Assembly: GCA_025345505.1 (NCBI GenBank)
Contig: JANVCC010000012.1
Location: 13,553,970 to 13,617,969 of the forward strand
DNA: 64,000 nucleotides
Direction of reading: 5' to 3'
Source: Todiramphus chloris collaris
Taxonomy: Eukaryota > Chordata > Aves > Coraciiformes > Alcedinidae
Made by a program: the position numbers and the translations under genes. The notes under the pieces were generated by a model. The model ran no database searches. It was not told the origin of the DNA and saw nothing but the letters and a program-made list of their open reading frames with translations. Below, piece after piece: positions 25,937-39,400 of this stretch (positions within the stretch are counted from its first letter, which is position 1; each line of letters begins with the position of its first letter).

Positions 25937-28230
25937 CTGTGGATGCTATTTTTGGGAGGAGTTGGCCCACTTTGCAGAGGAGAAGAAGAATAGCTAAGAG
26001 GTATTTTTGCACAAGCTCTGAATGATACCTGCTGCATGTGTAACTTCCTCTCCCTGCTACTGGTGCAGCTCTGGAAGATTTGGGACCTGTGGTACTTCAC
26101 TGTGAGGCACTTTCATCAGAGGTCATCATCCAAACCCTTCTTGTCACCCCACAGCTCTCTTCTCTCCAATCTTTTGGTCTTCTCACAGAATAAAACATGA
26201 GCCCTACTCATTGTCTTTATGCCCATGTTCAAGAGATGCAGGAAAGCTGGGAGTACCTCTCCCATGGGGGAATATGGGCTGTCTTGTGAGGAACAAGTAG
26301 AGTAGGTTTGAGAGGATAATAAATAATCTTGTACTTTTAGATTATGAGGGAATCTCCTTGAAGGAAACAAGTGAGGAGAGACATCTTCCCCAAGAACACA
26401 TTGTACATTATATGTCTATTGTACCATTAAATGTTGTTGTTATACAAGTGTCTGTCCATTTTTAATTATGCTAAATCATGCAGTGACCTTCAGGAGCAGC
26501 GGGTTTCTTTCCCCTAGAAAAATACATTCTTACTGTATGTTTGAGTGCTGTTCTGTCCTGTCTTTAAGTGGAGTCTGGGGGGAAAGGCTTCCAAAAAAAT
26601 ACAATGACAATTGTATGTGGGTAAATAGAGCTTCTTGAGCTCTCAAACACTTTCCCATCCACGTCTGTTTTATCAGTTCAAATTCCTTGAGTCATAGTGA
26701 GCAAGCCTGGTTCATCATTTACCACACTTTTCTTAACTATCTATACCTATACAAAGCTGTTCTAGGACACCATCAGTCTGGTTTGATAGCATTTTACATC
26801 TATACCCACAGCTGTAAGCAATAATATGAAATGTGAGGCTGGAGCGGTCTGGCTCCACATTCATAAGGATGACTTGACTACATGATATTTCTACACTGTG
26901 CTTTTTCCTCTTTCTGGGCTGGAAAGCATTTAATGTTTCTGGATATCTGTGTTTATTTTAATGAGTTGTTTGTTGCATGACTGAACTATATGGACTACAA
27001 TATTTTGGATGTAAGCAGTTGAAGTAAAGGGGGAAATAAATTCATGTGCACCCTTCTAAAAAATAATACACTTTCTACAAGTGAAAAGAACAAATGGTAA
27101 AGCAAGAAAGACAGAAAAGTTTTCCCAGGAAGAGTGAGGGAAATGGTGCACTAACAAGCATTGAAACATCAGTCACATCCGCTGTAGAGTATAAAAAAGA
27201 AGGGGGAGGGTGCATGTTGCGTGTGTACGCCCATGTAAAGCTGTGAATTTGCGGCGAACCAGGAAATTCACTATGAATCAGGAAAATACAATGATAAAGT
27301 GTCTTTGTTTATACTTTTAAACATCTTGTTTTCAGAGAAGTCTCAGGTTTTTTTTCTATGAACTTTTTTTATAATATGATACCCATGTTTGTCTATTATG
27401 GTGCCTATTCTTATTTCTAGTTTGCAAATAGAGTACTCCACTTCAAAGATATTATTTAGACAGTACGCTAAGATGCACAGAAAGATCAATACAAGTACCA
27501 CAATGATGTTAAAAACAACATATCTGGTAAGACTCTCTTTAAGAGTATTCTGAAAAATATTTTTAGTATGATCTTATGAGAGACTTGAGAAATACGAGAG
27601 GAACTAATTTTTTTTTTTGCATTTTGAAGTTGCACTGCAATCACAGTCAGTCATGGTTGTGAAGATGGCACTTTCGAAATATTCTCATTGCTTCTTAAGG
27701 CAGCAGAAACTGTGGCTGAGTCTCTGTAAACATGCATATTCATTCAAAGCAGAAAAAGTACATCTTTATTTTACCAGTTACCAGTTGTGATCCCACAAAC
27801 AGAACTGAGCCGCTTTGATAAGCAAGGGCAACATTATTGTACATCTATCTAATGCATACTATATTTTAGTTCTTACCTCCAAATGTGTGGCAGCTGACCA
27901 CGTAGAGAAAATTTGTTGTCTTCTAACCAGTTTAAAGCTTCCTGTGAGTCTGTCCTACCCCAAAATGCAGCACTCTGTTTTTATTTCCTTTTTATATACA
28001 CTTCTAAGATGACATGCGTTTTATTTCTGATCTTCTATAGCACAGAAGTATAGAAAGAAAGTCCCTTAGGAGCTGAAGGGGTTTTATAACTGACTGAACT
28101 GCAACATGATGAACTTGCTTCCTCTTTTATGTCTAAATGAAACTTCATTGTGAAACTGGGTACTGTTAAAATAGCTGATTGCAACACACTCTGTCCAGGC
28201 AGATGGACTTCTCGTTATTAAATGTTATAC

Positions 28231-28290
28231 AAAAAAAAAAAAAAAAAAAAAAACAAAAACAAACCAACCAACCAAGCAACAAACCAGCCA
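28231..28290 (+). repeat. Poly(A) run with A/C-rich tail
   Basis: Twenty-three A residues are followed by CAAAAAC and several AACC/CCAA units. No retrocopied body was recognised upstream. It may be a retroposon tail or a simple microsatellite. Confidence 0.7.
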
Positions 28291-29327
28291 GAACAATTGA
28301 AGAGCTAGAACAATTTTAAGGAAACTGCTCATTTTTTGACAATTTACAGTGTATCCCATTTCAACCACTATCTATCATTATCCTTTTAACTGCCACAGTA
28401 AGCCATCTAGATATGTCAAGATAGTCCTGCCAAATAGGCAGGAAGAGTAAGATGCCAAAAGAGAAATTAATTACGCAGCAGGCTCACTTTGCTGTCTTCA
28501 GACCCTCGTACATCTAAGCTTCCACCAAACAACACAGCTCAGCTCATTTGTGAGATTTTGCGTGGTATCTGCAAAGCCTGTAAGGTGGAAAGTTAGACTT
28601 GAGGTGCACTCTGTATGTCAGTGCCTAGCATACCCAGGCAGGCAGCTTATCTCAGCAGGGACAGAGTGTGAAAATACCTTGGGAGTTCACCCTCCAAGCT
28701 TGAAGTGTATGGACAGTGAATATGGCTTTGAGATTGGCATCAGAGTATTCCTTAAAGGACAGAGGATAAGTACTGTTTGAAAGATGTAACTGGACTGTTT
28801 GAATTGATCCCAAATGAATGTACAGAGTTTTCTTAAAGAGGCATCATCAGGCATCCATATATTGCAATAATAAGATAAATTTATTTTCATTCTCTGTGTA
28901 TTTCAACTTCCTAATTGAGGACCTTTTTCTTTTTTTTTTTTTTTTCCTTCCTAAGCCTCCAACTTTGCAAGACAGAAAATATGTTGTAGTAAAATGCTTC
29001 TATTAACAGAATTTTGCTAAATATTTGATGTGATATGATATATGATTGGGACTAGTATCCAAATTCTTCTTAGCCACAGGCATGGAAAAAGTACATATAT
29101 CAGCCTGGCCCTACCTACACATACATAGCTAATTCCTACAACAGTTTAATCAATCCCAATCATATGCTATGCTAGGATCAATAGCATCTAAAAAGCATAA
29201 AAATTGGACAAAATTGGCAGATTAACATAAATCTCAACTATATCTTTGCTGTAATAGAGCTTCCTGTGGAAACAAAGCTACTATAGTAACAGACAACTTT
29301 TTCATCCTTAACATTATTTTTAATTAA

Positions 29328-29402
29328 TAGTTTAATTATCATTAATTAATAGTTAATTAATAATAAGTAGTAGTATTTAATTTTTTTTTTTTTTTTTTTT
29401 TT
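29328..29402. repeat. AATTAATTAATAG-type repeat followed by T22
   Basis: Imperfect ATTAATTAATAGTTAATTA units (29328-29380) run into 22 T residues (29381-29402). This is a low-complexity tract. A reverse-orientation poly(A) tail of a retroposon is possible, but no body was recognised. Confidence 0.65.
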
Positions 29403-32400
29403 CTCTCTGACCTTTCATCAGTACTATGGACCAGTTTCAGGTCTGGTCAAATTTATACTAGTCCAACATTCTTTTTTTGTTATTTTCATATCTGGTTGAA
29501 ATACTATTGAGGCGAGCAAGAAATAAATCAATAGGAAGCTTTACCTCTTTTGTACATCCAAGAGCTCTATATACACAGGAGCTCAATATATTCTAGTTAG
29601 ACTGCTGGGAAATAACTCTGGTAATATAAAAAAGCATTTCTGTAAAGATCCTCAGAGAGTTTTCAAAACATATATTAAATCATCTAAATCCATGTAAAAA
29701 CAGCAAGATACAAAGGAAGAGGTTTTTGAAAGTAAAAAGTGCTTGCACGGACAGAAAAGCATAGCTATCCAGAACCACTAAAAATCAATCTACTTTCATA
29801 GTGACACCTTAAATATGGATTTAAGACTTATCTTCAGGCACCTTGGAAATAAGTGTCGCTTTTTTTTCCCAGTCATGCACATATAATGTCTTAAGTGCTC
29901 TAGAGGAAGTCAAACACTATTTCTGCACAGTAGCTATATGTTCCTGTGGAAGGGAGATGTAAAACTGTAATTTCTGGTCATATAAATTGCACATGAATAT
30001 CATCTAGGCTTTGGGGACATTTGTTTATTCTAGTGACCTTCTCCGTGTTCACCCATGACCTTGAACGGTTATCCTCAGTTAAGAATTGCCTTATATTAAT
30101 ATTTTACATTGTGGTTTATTAATGTCTCTGAATGTAGCACTCTGAGAGCCAGCTTCAGAGCTGAATGAGTTGGGTGACTATACAACATGGAGATATTTGA
30201 TCCCTTTCGCAAAGATCCCCACATGTGCTTCAATAGGTGTAAGAAGAGAGGAAAGCTTCAGACCCTTAGAGAGTCCTTCTATCAGTTTCTTCATCTGCAA
30301 ATGTAGCTCAGACTGTCGGAGGCCATGTCAACTTATTTTTGTCAGTGTGCTTTGCTGCAGAAAATCCAATGCATAAAGAATATGTTATCCCCATCCCCCA
30401 AAAAAAGAAAATAAAAACATTTCCGGTGAGTTGCACTGTTCCCTGTTTCTGTCTCTACCACATTCCTTCTTCTCCCAGGGAGTTTCCTGTAGGAATCTCC
30501 TTTAATTTTGACCCTAAATACATCTTAGCTTTTTATTTCCATTCAAGAGTTTATTTCCAAAACAAATCTGCCAGTTGTATACCCTCACTGTGCTTTGGTT
30601 TGCCTCTTAAAGCATGTGAAGCAAATTCTATTGGACAAAACTCAGCAGAAGGACACATACCATTCTTAAAATTTGCCATGGGCAAATTTCCTCATGGGCT
30701 TTCATGGGACCATAGTGGAGCTAGTCCAAAATAACCTCCCCAGAACACGCATACCATGGAGGTAGGGTTTCAGCACCACCTGTTTCACTGTCCACATTTG
30801 CTCTGAATGTTAGGTACTATTGACTGATGTAAGCTGAAGAGAAAAATGCTGTCAAGGGACTCATCTATAGGATGGAACCGGAGAGTTTATAATTTCTTCA
30901 CTGAGTAACCCTTGCCTACCAATGTCATTCAGCTACTATGTCTCAGTATGTTGTAACTGATAATACACTGTCATGAACACAAGAAAATGCTGATGTTCCT
31001 TCTGTAGAGTTACAGGATCCACCACAGAGGTGCAGTATAAATAAATCTCTGCTTAGCTTGGGCCTGTTTTGTCAAACAATGCAAACACAGCTGCCTGTCA
31101 CTTGTAAGTGAAAGGTTTGTATTCTAGAAATTATAAATTGGGAGCCTTTGAGAGGACCAATATTCCATAGCTTTTTGTTAAAATTAATAGTAGGATTAAG
31201 TGCAGAAAAGAAATCAATTTTCTGGTACATATATTCAATCTCATACGCACACAGCAAGCTCTATCAGGCTATTAAGCAGTTTTAGTTTTATCCCCATTTG
31301 GTAGGTCTATACCGTTAACTTGGAATTTTGAAATTCAAAAGGTTAAAGACAAAACCTTAAGATTATCACCTAGTTTATAATTACTTTGTGCAATATGACA
31401 AAAGGGGACATTTTTTATTCTTTTGGTCTTTGGAAGGGAAGAGTTTATGGGAATGAGACAAACACATTATCCAGTACTTCATTATAAAGAACAATCACGA
31501 ATGATTTATGTTCCTTACAGCAGGAAAATCAGTTATATTTCCAGCTTCCCGGTATGACACACTTGATTAGAGCCTGAAACTCAAGCTTTCAATGCACTAA
31601 TTACACCAGTATAATCAATTATTTCTGTAAAACATAAGTCTTTAAACAGGGAAGAAGCCTCCACTGTACAGTTTTCTTTCCTTTTTCTTCATTGCTGGTA
31701 GTAGAAAATAGATCAATATTATTTTCTAGGTAAAATGTGAGGATTCTCATCTTCCAAATGAGTGCCAGACAAATCTGTTTTTCAGATATTTCAGAATATC
31801 AGGAGTCTCCTGGGTGAATTGTTCCAGCCCTCCACAGTTAGATGGAATAACAGGGTTTGTGGCATTGTTCTCTTGGCCATGCGCTTCCAAAGAGTAAAAA
31901 AAGGGCATGGATGCAAAGGGAGCCTTGCCACTCTGGAAGAGGCAGGGAAGTTTTGTGTCCACCAGTGTTTACTGTTTCCAGCTGCCCATGGCCAGCAACT
32001 GCTCCAGCAGCACCGAGAACTCTGGCTGTGCTGAGGGCCCAGAGCCTTACCTCCAGTAACCCAAGGGAGCACAGTACATTCCACATGGCTGAATAGAACA
32101 TATTTTGCACCCTGAGTCTGATACTTCAAAATGAAACAGTCATTTCATCATACAAATGACTATTAAATTTTTCAGTTATCTACAGAGGCAAGATATATTA
32201 TTTTCCTGATTTCTTGTTGCATTATAATATGCTTTTTGTACTTCAAATGACAATGTAATAGGGAAAATTTGCTGCCTTTTATGCTCCTTCTAGTCAATAA
32301 AATACACAATTCTCATGTTAAATATTGTTTCTCTTTTGTGGCTCACATAAATATTTTAGCTATATGTAGTCATCTCTACAGGTGCAAACTATGTGAAAAC

Positions 32401-35400
32401 CAAGAAAAAACACAAGGCCTTCGAATTGAGAAAATTGTAAACATGACCATTGCACCCTCTGATAAAATCTCCAAGGCCAAAAGACTTTTCTTTGAGAAAA
32501 GACAGCAGTATTTTGGGCGTAGTCTACTGAAGCTGTTCTACATTACACTCCCAGCATCAGTCTTTTGTAGTGATGAATAGCCAGTTAATGAACTCTTTTC
32601 AGTTCACCTTCTTTTCTCCTCTCACTAATTTACGTGAACTAGAAGACAGATCTTGTCACTGTTCAGAAATTTTTGCCTTCAATCTCAACCTCTCTTCATT
32701 CATAATTCTTTATTTACCTCTAGTGGTCAAACTGTTCTGATTGTAGTTTTTAAATGAAGGTCATAAATAACCCTGCACCAGCGTATTCTGATTGAAGTAT
32801 GATATTGTACAAGTGATCCCACTGATGGCAGAGAATATGTTGTGGTTTCCATGCATAACCACATATGGGCACATAAGCATATAAAACTGCTATTTAGCCT
32901 GCAGTATGTGGATCACAAGTGGCCTGTAAAGCATCAAACAGTAGTGTGCTGGGCGGTCTGCCCTCTTTCCATTGTCAGTGCCTTTTTGTTTTGGTTTGGT
33001 TTTTGTTTTGTTTTTAAGTAGTTACATGGTAACATAAAAATGGATGGCTTTTAACACCCCTCTATCCTCAAACAATAATGAGGATAAAGAGTTGTCCACA
33101 ATGTATAGATATATAGATATATATTTACTGAAATACTGGTGTACACTATAAATACTGTGTACAGCTTGCTCTCTGCTGCTGACTGAAACACCTCAGGGTA
33201 TGATGCATTTCAGTCAGTTGCAGAGTGGAGCTTGAAACTGCAGTGTGCTGAGCAGAGCGTAAACTTCAACTACGCTTTAAGCAACGAAGTATATTCTTTC
33301 CCATCGCACCAGACAGCTCAGCTAAAGGGTTTATCAGCAGCTAAAGCCCTGCTTATGTTTGCACCTTCCGTATCTTTTTTTGTGAGTATTCTGGGGTCAC
33401 TTTTTAAGCTTTCCAGGATGCAAAGACATCAGTTCTGCTCCTATCATAGAAATTGTGTTGTGATGGCCCTCATCTATTTCTTTAAAAGTCCATTTTCAAA
33501 GAGGAAGCTTAGCAGTGACTTTTTTTCCCCCTGGGTATTTCCCCAAGATGCATCTCTCCTTCATACTGATGTAAACTTAAAAAATACATACATATTATCT
33601 CAAGAGTTGGTGGTTTCTCCTAGTTTTAGTTTTATTAAATGCTTTTCATACATTGAAAACTTCTTTAAATGCTTGAAATTCAAATAAATCATTTCAGCAA
33701 ACAATGTGAAAAATGTCTTAATTATTATTTTGTATTTGTACACCTGAACAAATAGTATTCAGGTGGCAAACAAATAAAGCAGCCATGCCAGATCCCTGAA
33801 ATTCAAAGCATGTCCTGCAGAATAAAATAAGTGCTGGATTCCCTGTGTCTGATCATTTCCTACTGCAGAAATCCCACAGGGATGTTACAATGCATTCTTT
33901 GCTTCAGAAGTTTTAAATGATCACTCACATACGCTCACTTAATTAAGCAGCATCTAATTACACCCTATGTGCCAGATAGAAAGGCACATTTTTGGATTAG
34001 TGATAAAAATAACCAGTAGGGCTGGGGGGAAATATTTTTTCTGCTTGCAACAAATGGTCCACCTTTTATTGAAAGAGACTTTTTACAGATGCACTGTCAA
34101 GAGCAGGAACTCCAGCAGCGCACAACACTGTCCTAAGGAAAGAACAGTTCTTTTACCAACATTGCCAGAGCAAGGTGTAGCATACCTTTCTCTTTGGCCT
34201 TCTTCCCCCAAGAAACTTTTTTCTGCCTTTTTGCCTCTGTGTGAGCTCTGGATTTCCTTCTCAGCAGGTCTCCAGATTTAATAAGCTGTAAGCCTCAGCA
34301 AATCCCAGCTGATAAGAGGAGCCTCTTGTTTCACCTGTCTGCATCTTCAGGACAAGGAAGACTAGCTCAGTACAATATTGGCAATTTCATTCCTGGCTTT
34401 CTGTCAGACACCACTGTGGTTAGACTGACTCTCTGGGATAAGCCAGGATTTTCTGTGTAATTCCAAAGGAGGAACTAGTTAATTATATTAAAAAAGTTTC
34501 AACTGCTGTTTCCAAAGGTGACACAGATTGTCTGGAACACTGCCTACCTGTACAAAATCCTGCCATAGGAGACATACTCTAATTTCAATGCTTGCATTGA
34601 GTCTTTGTTAAAAATAAATCATGCATCCCACTGCTAATGTATTTCTTCGTAAAGTGACAGCTAGTCACTAGTGATGAGGATTTAAGATCAGGCAAAGAGC
34701 AAAGAGCTTTTAACTGGAAAACAGGATTGAGACATAGATGTGAGTTTTCTTTTTTTTTTTTTTTTTACTATATGTCAGCATAACATAATAAAATTGAAGG
34801 CAGTCAGGCTACTAAGAAGGCTTTTTTTTTTTTGATAGTGTATTGAAATACCACAAAAAATTGCAGAAGCCCAAGAGGTTTGCTTACATTATGTGTGTTT
34901 GTACATGTCTGTAATTTCTAGGTAGAGCCATCCAGTGATAATTGGCTGAATTTCATGTATCTTTTTCTCAAGTGCTAGCTCTTACTTTGACTCTGATTTC
35001 CACATCCCTCACTTATTGTTTCATCTTTCCAGCAACATCTATCCCTCTGCCAGTAACATTGAATTGAAAATTGTGTCTGGAATCTGGAAACAGCAACAGA
35101 AAAAGCAGTTGATCTACTTTTACCTTTTAACAAGTTAATAACAGAAAATCCTCCTGCACTTTGGTCCATAAAAACCAGATGCCAGCAAACCACTGCCCAT
35201 GGGCTTGTTTGAGTTAGGTATTCCTGAGCAACCATGCCACAAACAAACAAAAAAGGAAAAATATCAAATGTGACAGGCTGGAATGACCATGGATAAATCA
35301 TCAGTCCCGTCTGCTACCAAAGAAACAAAGCTTATCACAGTTTGCTGCTGAAGCAATATCCAGGACCATGAGACCTGGAAGAGGTGGGGAAAGGAAGGAA

Positions 35401-35864
35401 TGGTACCATGGGCAAGTTTGCAAAAAGCAGATGGAAACCTAAGGGTTGCTGAGCTGATTTTTTGAAAGAGATGGTTGCAAGTAAGGGGCAGAAAAACATT
35501 AAATCAAGCAATTATACAGGCATAGAGAACAAAGGAAGTTTTTTCAGATGGAGACTAAAACTGAGATTTTGTAAAGAAAACAGATAGCAGAAGTTTATTT
35601 ATTTACATAAATAAAAGGAAAACTATTTAAGAAAAACTGATCCCGTGTGGTATTTGCAAACAACAAATATGTTTGCTTTCAGGTGGAACTAAGTGAGTTA
35701 ATGAAAAGTGTATGTTTGATGTGATGCTTGGAGGATTTACAGAAAACACATATATATATATATTCAGGAAGACAGACAGAAACAACATGAAGATTTAGGA
35801 ATGAGGTAGAACATGTAAAATTGAGAAACTGAAATTATGAACCACCAATGTGTCCCTGTAGAAA

Positions 35865-36450
35865 GATGGCCAATATCATCCTGTGCTGCATCAGGCAGAA
35901 TACTTCCAGCAGACTGAGAGAGCTGAACCTTCCTCTCTGCTCACCCCTGGTGAGACACATCTGGAGCACTGGGTCCACAGCTGGGCTGCCCATTACAAGA
36001 TATGGACATAGTGTAGTGAGTCCAGTGCTGGGCTGCAAAATGATTAAGAGACTGGAGTACCTGGCATAAGAGGAAAGGCAAAGAGAGCTGGGACCACTCA
36101 GCCTGGAGAAGGCTTAGGAGGATTTATCCATGGGCATAAAGAGTTGATGGGGGGAGTAAAGACAATAGAGCCAGACTCTTCACAGTTGTGGCCAGTGACA
36201 CGATGAGAGATAATGGACACAAACTGAAATACAAGAAATTTAATGTAAACATAAGACTCTTTTTTATTGTGAGGGTGGTCCAGCAGAGAAACAGGTTCTT
36301 CAGAGAAGCTGTGGAGTCTCCATCCTTGAAGATACTCAGAACCCAACTAGACACAGGTCTCACCAACCTGCACTCACTGACTGCTCTGAGCAAATGTTTG
36401 GATCAGATGATCTTCACATGTGCCTTCCTGCCTCAGCTAATTTGTGATTT
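35865..36450 (+). mobile_element. CR1 LINE relic, highly degenerate
   Basis: A plus-orientation remnant of the CR1 ORF2 C-terminus. Recognisable pieces are a SRLRELNLPLCSPLVRHIWS-like segment (35900-35970), a MIKRLEYLA-like segment (36040-36069), the N-R-F-F-R-E-A-V-E-S-P-S-L block (36290-36325), and a DQMIFTCAFLP-like close near 36396-36432. The terminal octamer repeat is no longer clear. Several stops and frameshifts are present. Confidence 0.75.
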
Positions 36451-39400
36451 TAAATAGTAAGGAGGTAAAATATACAGTATTTGGTACAAATGACAATAAA
36501 TATTTCTCTGTGAATGTTTGTTGCCAGTGCAACATAAAATAACAGTGATATGTGAACATATATCAGTACAATACACAAATATAAGTGGCTGTAAGCACAC
36601 TGACACAATAGAAAAAAAGCTGGATATGAAACTACACAAAGAGGCAACACAATAACCACAAAGGAGAAAAATGGAAACTAGAAGTAAAAAAAATAATAAT
36701 TTTGTGCTCAAAATAACATTTGTTATTTGACAATTTGAGCTATATTGTCAACAGTGGTAAAATTATGTTTCTGAATGAGATCTGTAAATATTATATGACT
36801 AATTTTCTCAACTCATACAATCACTTTATTAAGTGCTGCTTTATATAACACTTTCAGGAAAACAAGACAATCTTGTGAATTTGGCTACACAAAAGGGAAA
36901 AAGATTCAAGTGATTTCAGTAACCACTAAGCAAAACTAGAAACTAAGAGAAAGCTAACCAAAGGCAGTGGCCACAGGCATCTGTATCATCATCAAACTCA
37001 GGAGCCATTCATGCTAAGTGAGGCAAGGCAAAATAAAATAAGAGAAGATTGTAAAATAATTATACACAGCCAGATGCTGTGATAAGGACCGCTTAGCATC
37101 AGAGCCTAATTCACAATCTGTTATGAATTAATTGTTGCAAGTAACCAGAAAATATTTCACAAGATCCCTGACTCACCTATGTGTGATACACAATACAGTC
37201 AATAGTCACAGGAATTTCTATCTAGCCTTGTACCAGAACACAGTACTTTGAACCCTGTGTTATTACACATAGGCCAAAATCAGGGTTAAGGCTGCTTGAT
37301 ACCCTTAAAGCAGGTTGTTTGCTTATCACTCATAGACTCTGGACTGCAGAGAAAAGTGTTCACATTATAATGTTCTCTGGTAGCCCTGAGGAGCTCGAGA
37401 GTATGACTGCTAAGAGCAACTGTGTAAATAGAAGACCTGGTCTCTGAGGTCTACCCTGAAGGGCTGGACATCTTTTTAAGTGAAGTGTTTGAATCAGCTA
37501 TGTCACTCTAAAGAAAAGACTGGAAGGAAGGCATGTCTCCATATCTCCCCAGTTACCTCCCACAACTTCTCCACAGACCCAGTTGTATCTACAGCATGAA
37601 GCACAAGCTCTCCGGAAGAGCAAAAGCTGCTTGGTCACTGCCTTGCTGCCTTTCAGCTGTGGCTAAGGAGAGAACGGAGAAGAGAGAACTTCAGCCATTC
37701 TGTTGCTTGTTTTCCTGACAAGCAATGTGACGTCTGGGATGAACTGAGCAAGTCTGACCTAACCAGCAACGAAACGGCACTTCCCATCCAATATGAACGG
37801 CCCAGGAAAGAGGAAAAAAATTTAATTTCTTATAATTAGAAGGTTGGATGTACCTCCTAAATGCTGAAATGCTTGTTAATGCAATGAACACCAGCCTGAA
37901 ATGAGGAATAGTGTGTATCTTTGTAGAGCATGGGGGAGGGAATTTTATCCTGTCCACTAGAAAAAGAAAGATTGTTATGAAGTCATTTGGGAATTGAGAA
38001 GTTCTTTTACCTGCAAAGTAGAAGAGATCATCCTTTAACTTGTTTTATTCACTTAGCCAGTCCTCAGGTCCACAACCAAGAAGATTACTGGACTCACCTG
38101 CTGCAGGTAGCATAGCTCATATTTAAAGGCAGAAAGGTGAGAGGAAGAATTTGGGCCTCTTGAGATTTGCATCAGTGAGATAAGACATATTATGTAAGAT
38201 TTGCTAAGAAACAGACACTCCACCCATGAACTGCTTCTTTGGAAGAGCACATTCCAGTTCCTCATTCTTTGCCTCCTGAAGTATAAACTGAGCATTGCTC
38301 ATAAAATTGTAGAATGAATTTTCCCATGACCAATGAAAATTTTTATAAACAAGATAGTCTCTGAACTCAAGTCAAGAAAAGAGAGGCAGAGCTACTGTGT
38401 AACACATGCAGTATTCACATACCAGCTGCTCTACGTGCAGAAGGACACAACACATTCAGGGACAACAGCTTCCCACCTTTCTTCCACCGCAGCTTCTTCT
38501 TCAGTGAGTGATTGTGTATCAGATTAATTTGGGAGGCTGACTGTTTAAAGTTTACCCGATGAGAGATTTTGCATAGCCAAAATATAGTGTGCAGGGTGTT
38601 TCTTTCAGGAGATATTTTCTGGATAATGGTATAAAACTGATCTTCAAATTTTATGTGACTACCTGCAGAAAAGCTAATATTTCAAGATAAAAATAACTTC
38701 CCAGAGTTAATCCATTTTGACGAAAAATACCTCAACATTTATTTGCCAAAATATATAGCTCTGAAATAAAATTAAAGCATCTAAAATGTTCAGTGCTTAA
38801 TTCTGTTATGCAGTTCTTAAATCCTTCCTCTCCTGCCCAGCAAGCTGTCATGGAAAATATGCTTTGTTAGCTGGGATCACCTGTTTCGCATACACCGTCT
38901 CAGTTGGCGAAATGATAAAAAGTAAAACCTTCTGCTGATGTGTGTAAGGAAAACATAACATTTCAGCCACAGAAGAGCTCTTTGCTTTGTATCAAGCTTC
39001 TAATTATTACAAAATTTTAAAGAGGAAGAGGCAAAAATAAAATAAGAATCATTCTTTCCAGAAGAAGCTATAGAAAAAAAAAAAACAAACAAACTTATTT
39101 TGATGTTGTGTCCTTTGGGAATTTAAGGAATAGCATAACTGAATCTCTAGATAAAAAAAAAGGTGGTTTGTTAAGCTTAGAAGAGGGTAATGAGGTGACC
39201 TTCTGAGCTCCCAACTTAAATTATTCTATGAAACTAATAGCATTAAATTCTTAGAAAACCACTTACTACTTTATGCTATTTAATGCATATTGTGGTATAA
39301 TTTTAATATAATATATGTAAATACTGTATTATTATACAAAACTTTATATGTGATTATATTGCATATATATAAGAAGGCATTTATTAAATCATATATATTA

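Larger units (their letters stand above)
25937..35864. other. Noncoding intergenic stretch
   Basis: No supported gene in about 9.9 kb. It contains simple-sequence tracts (an A23 run at 28231-28253, an AT-rich run plus T22 at 29328-29402, T17 at 34750-34766) and a GC-richer 350-base patch at 31760-32110 with frames open on both strands. A 151-codon plus-strand frame at 33232-33687 has no family resemblance and skewed Ser/Phe/Lys content typical of AT-rich noncoding DNA. Confidence 0.5.

Noticed and set aside
33232-33687. 151-codon plus-strand frame
   Set aside because: No recognisable family, and Phe/Ser/Lys-rich content as expected from AT-rich DNA. No splice or promoter context supports it. 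A frame of this length is possible by chance in 64 kb searched in six frames.
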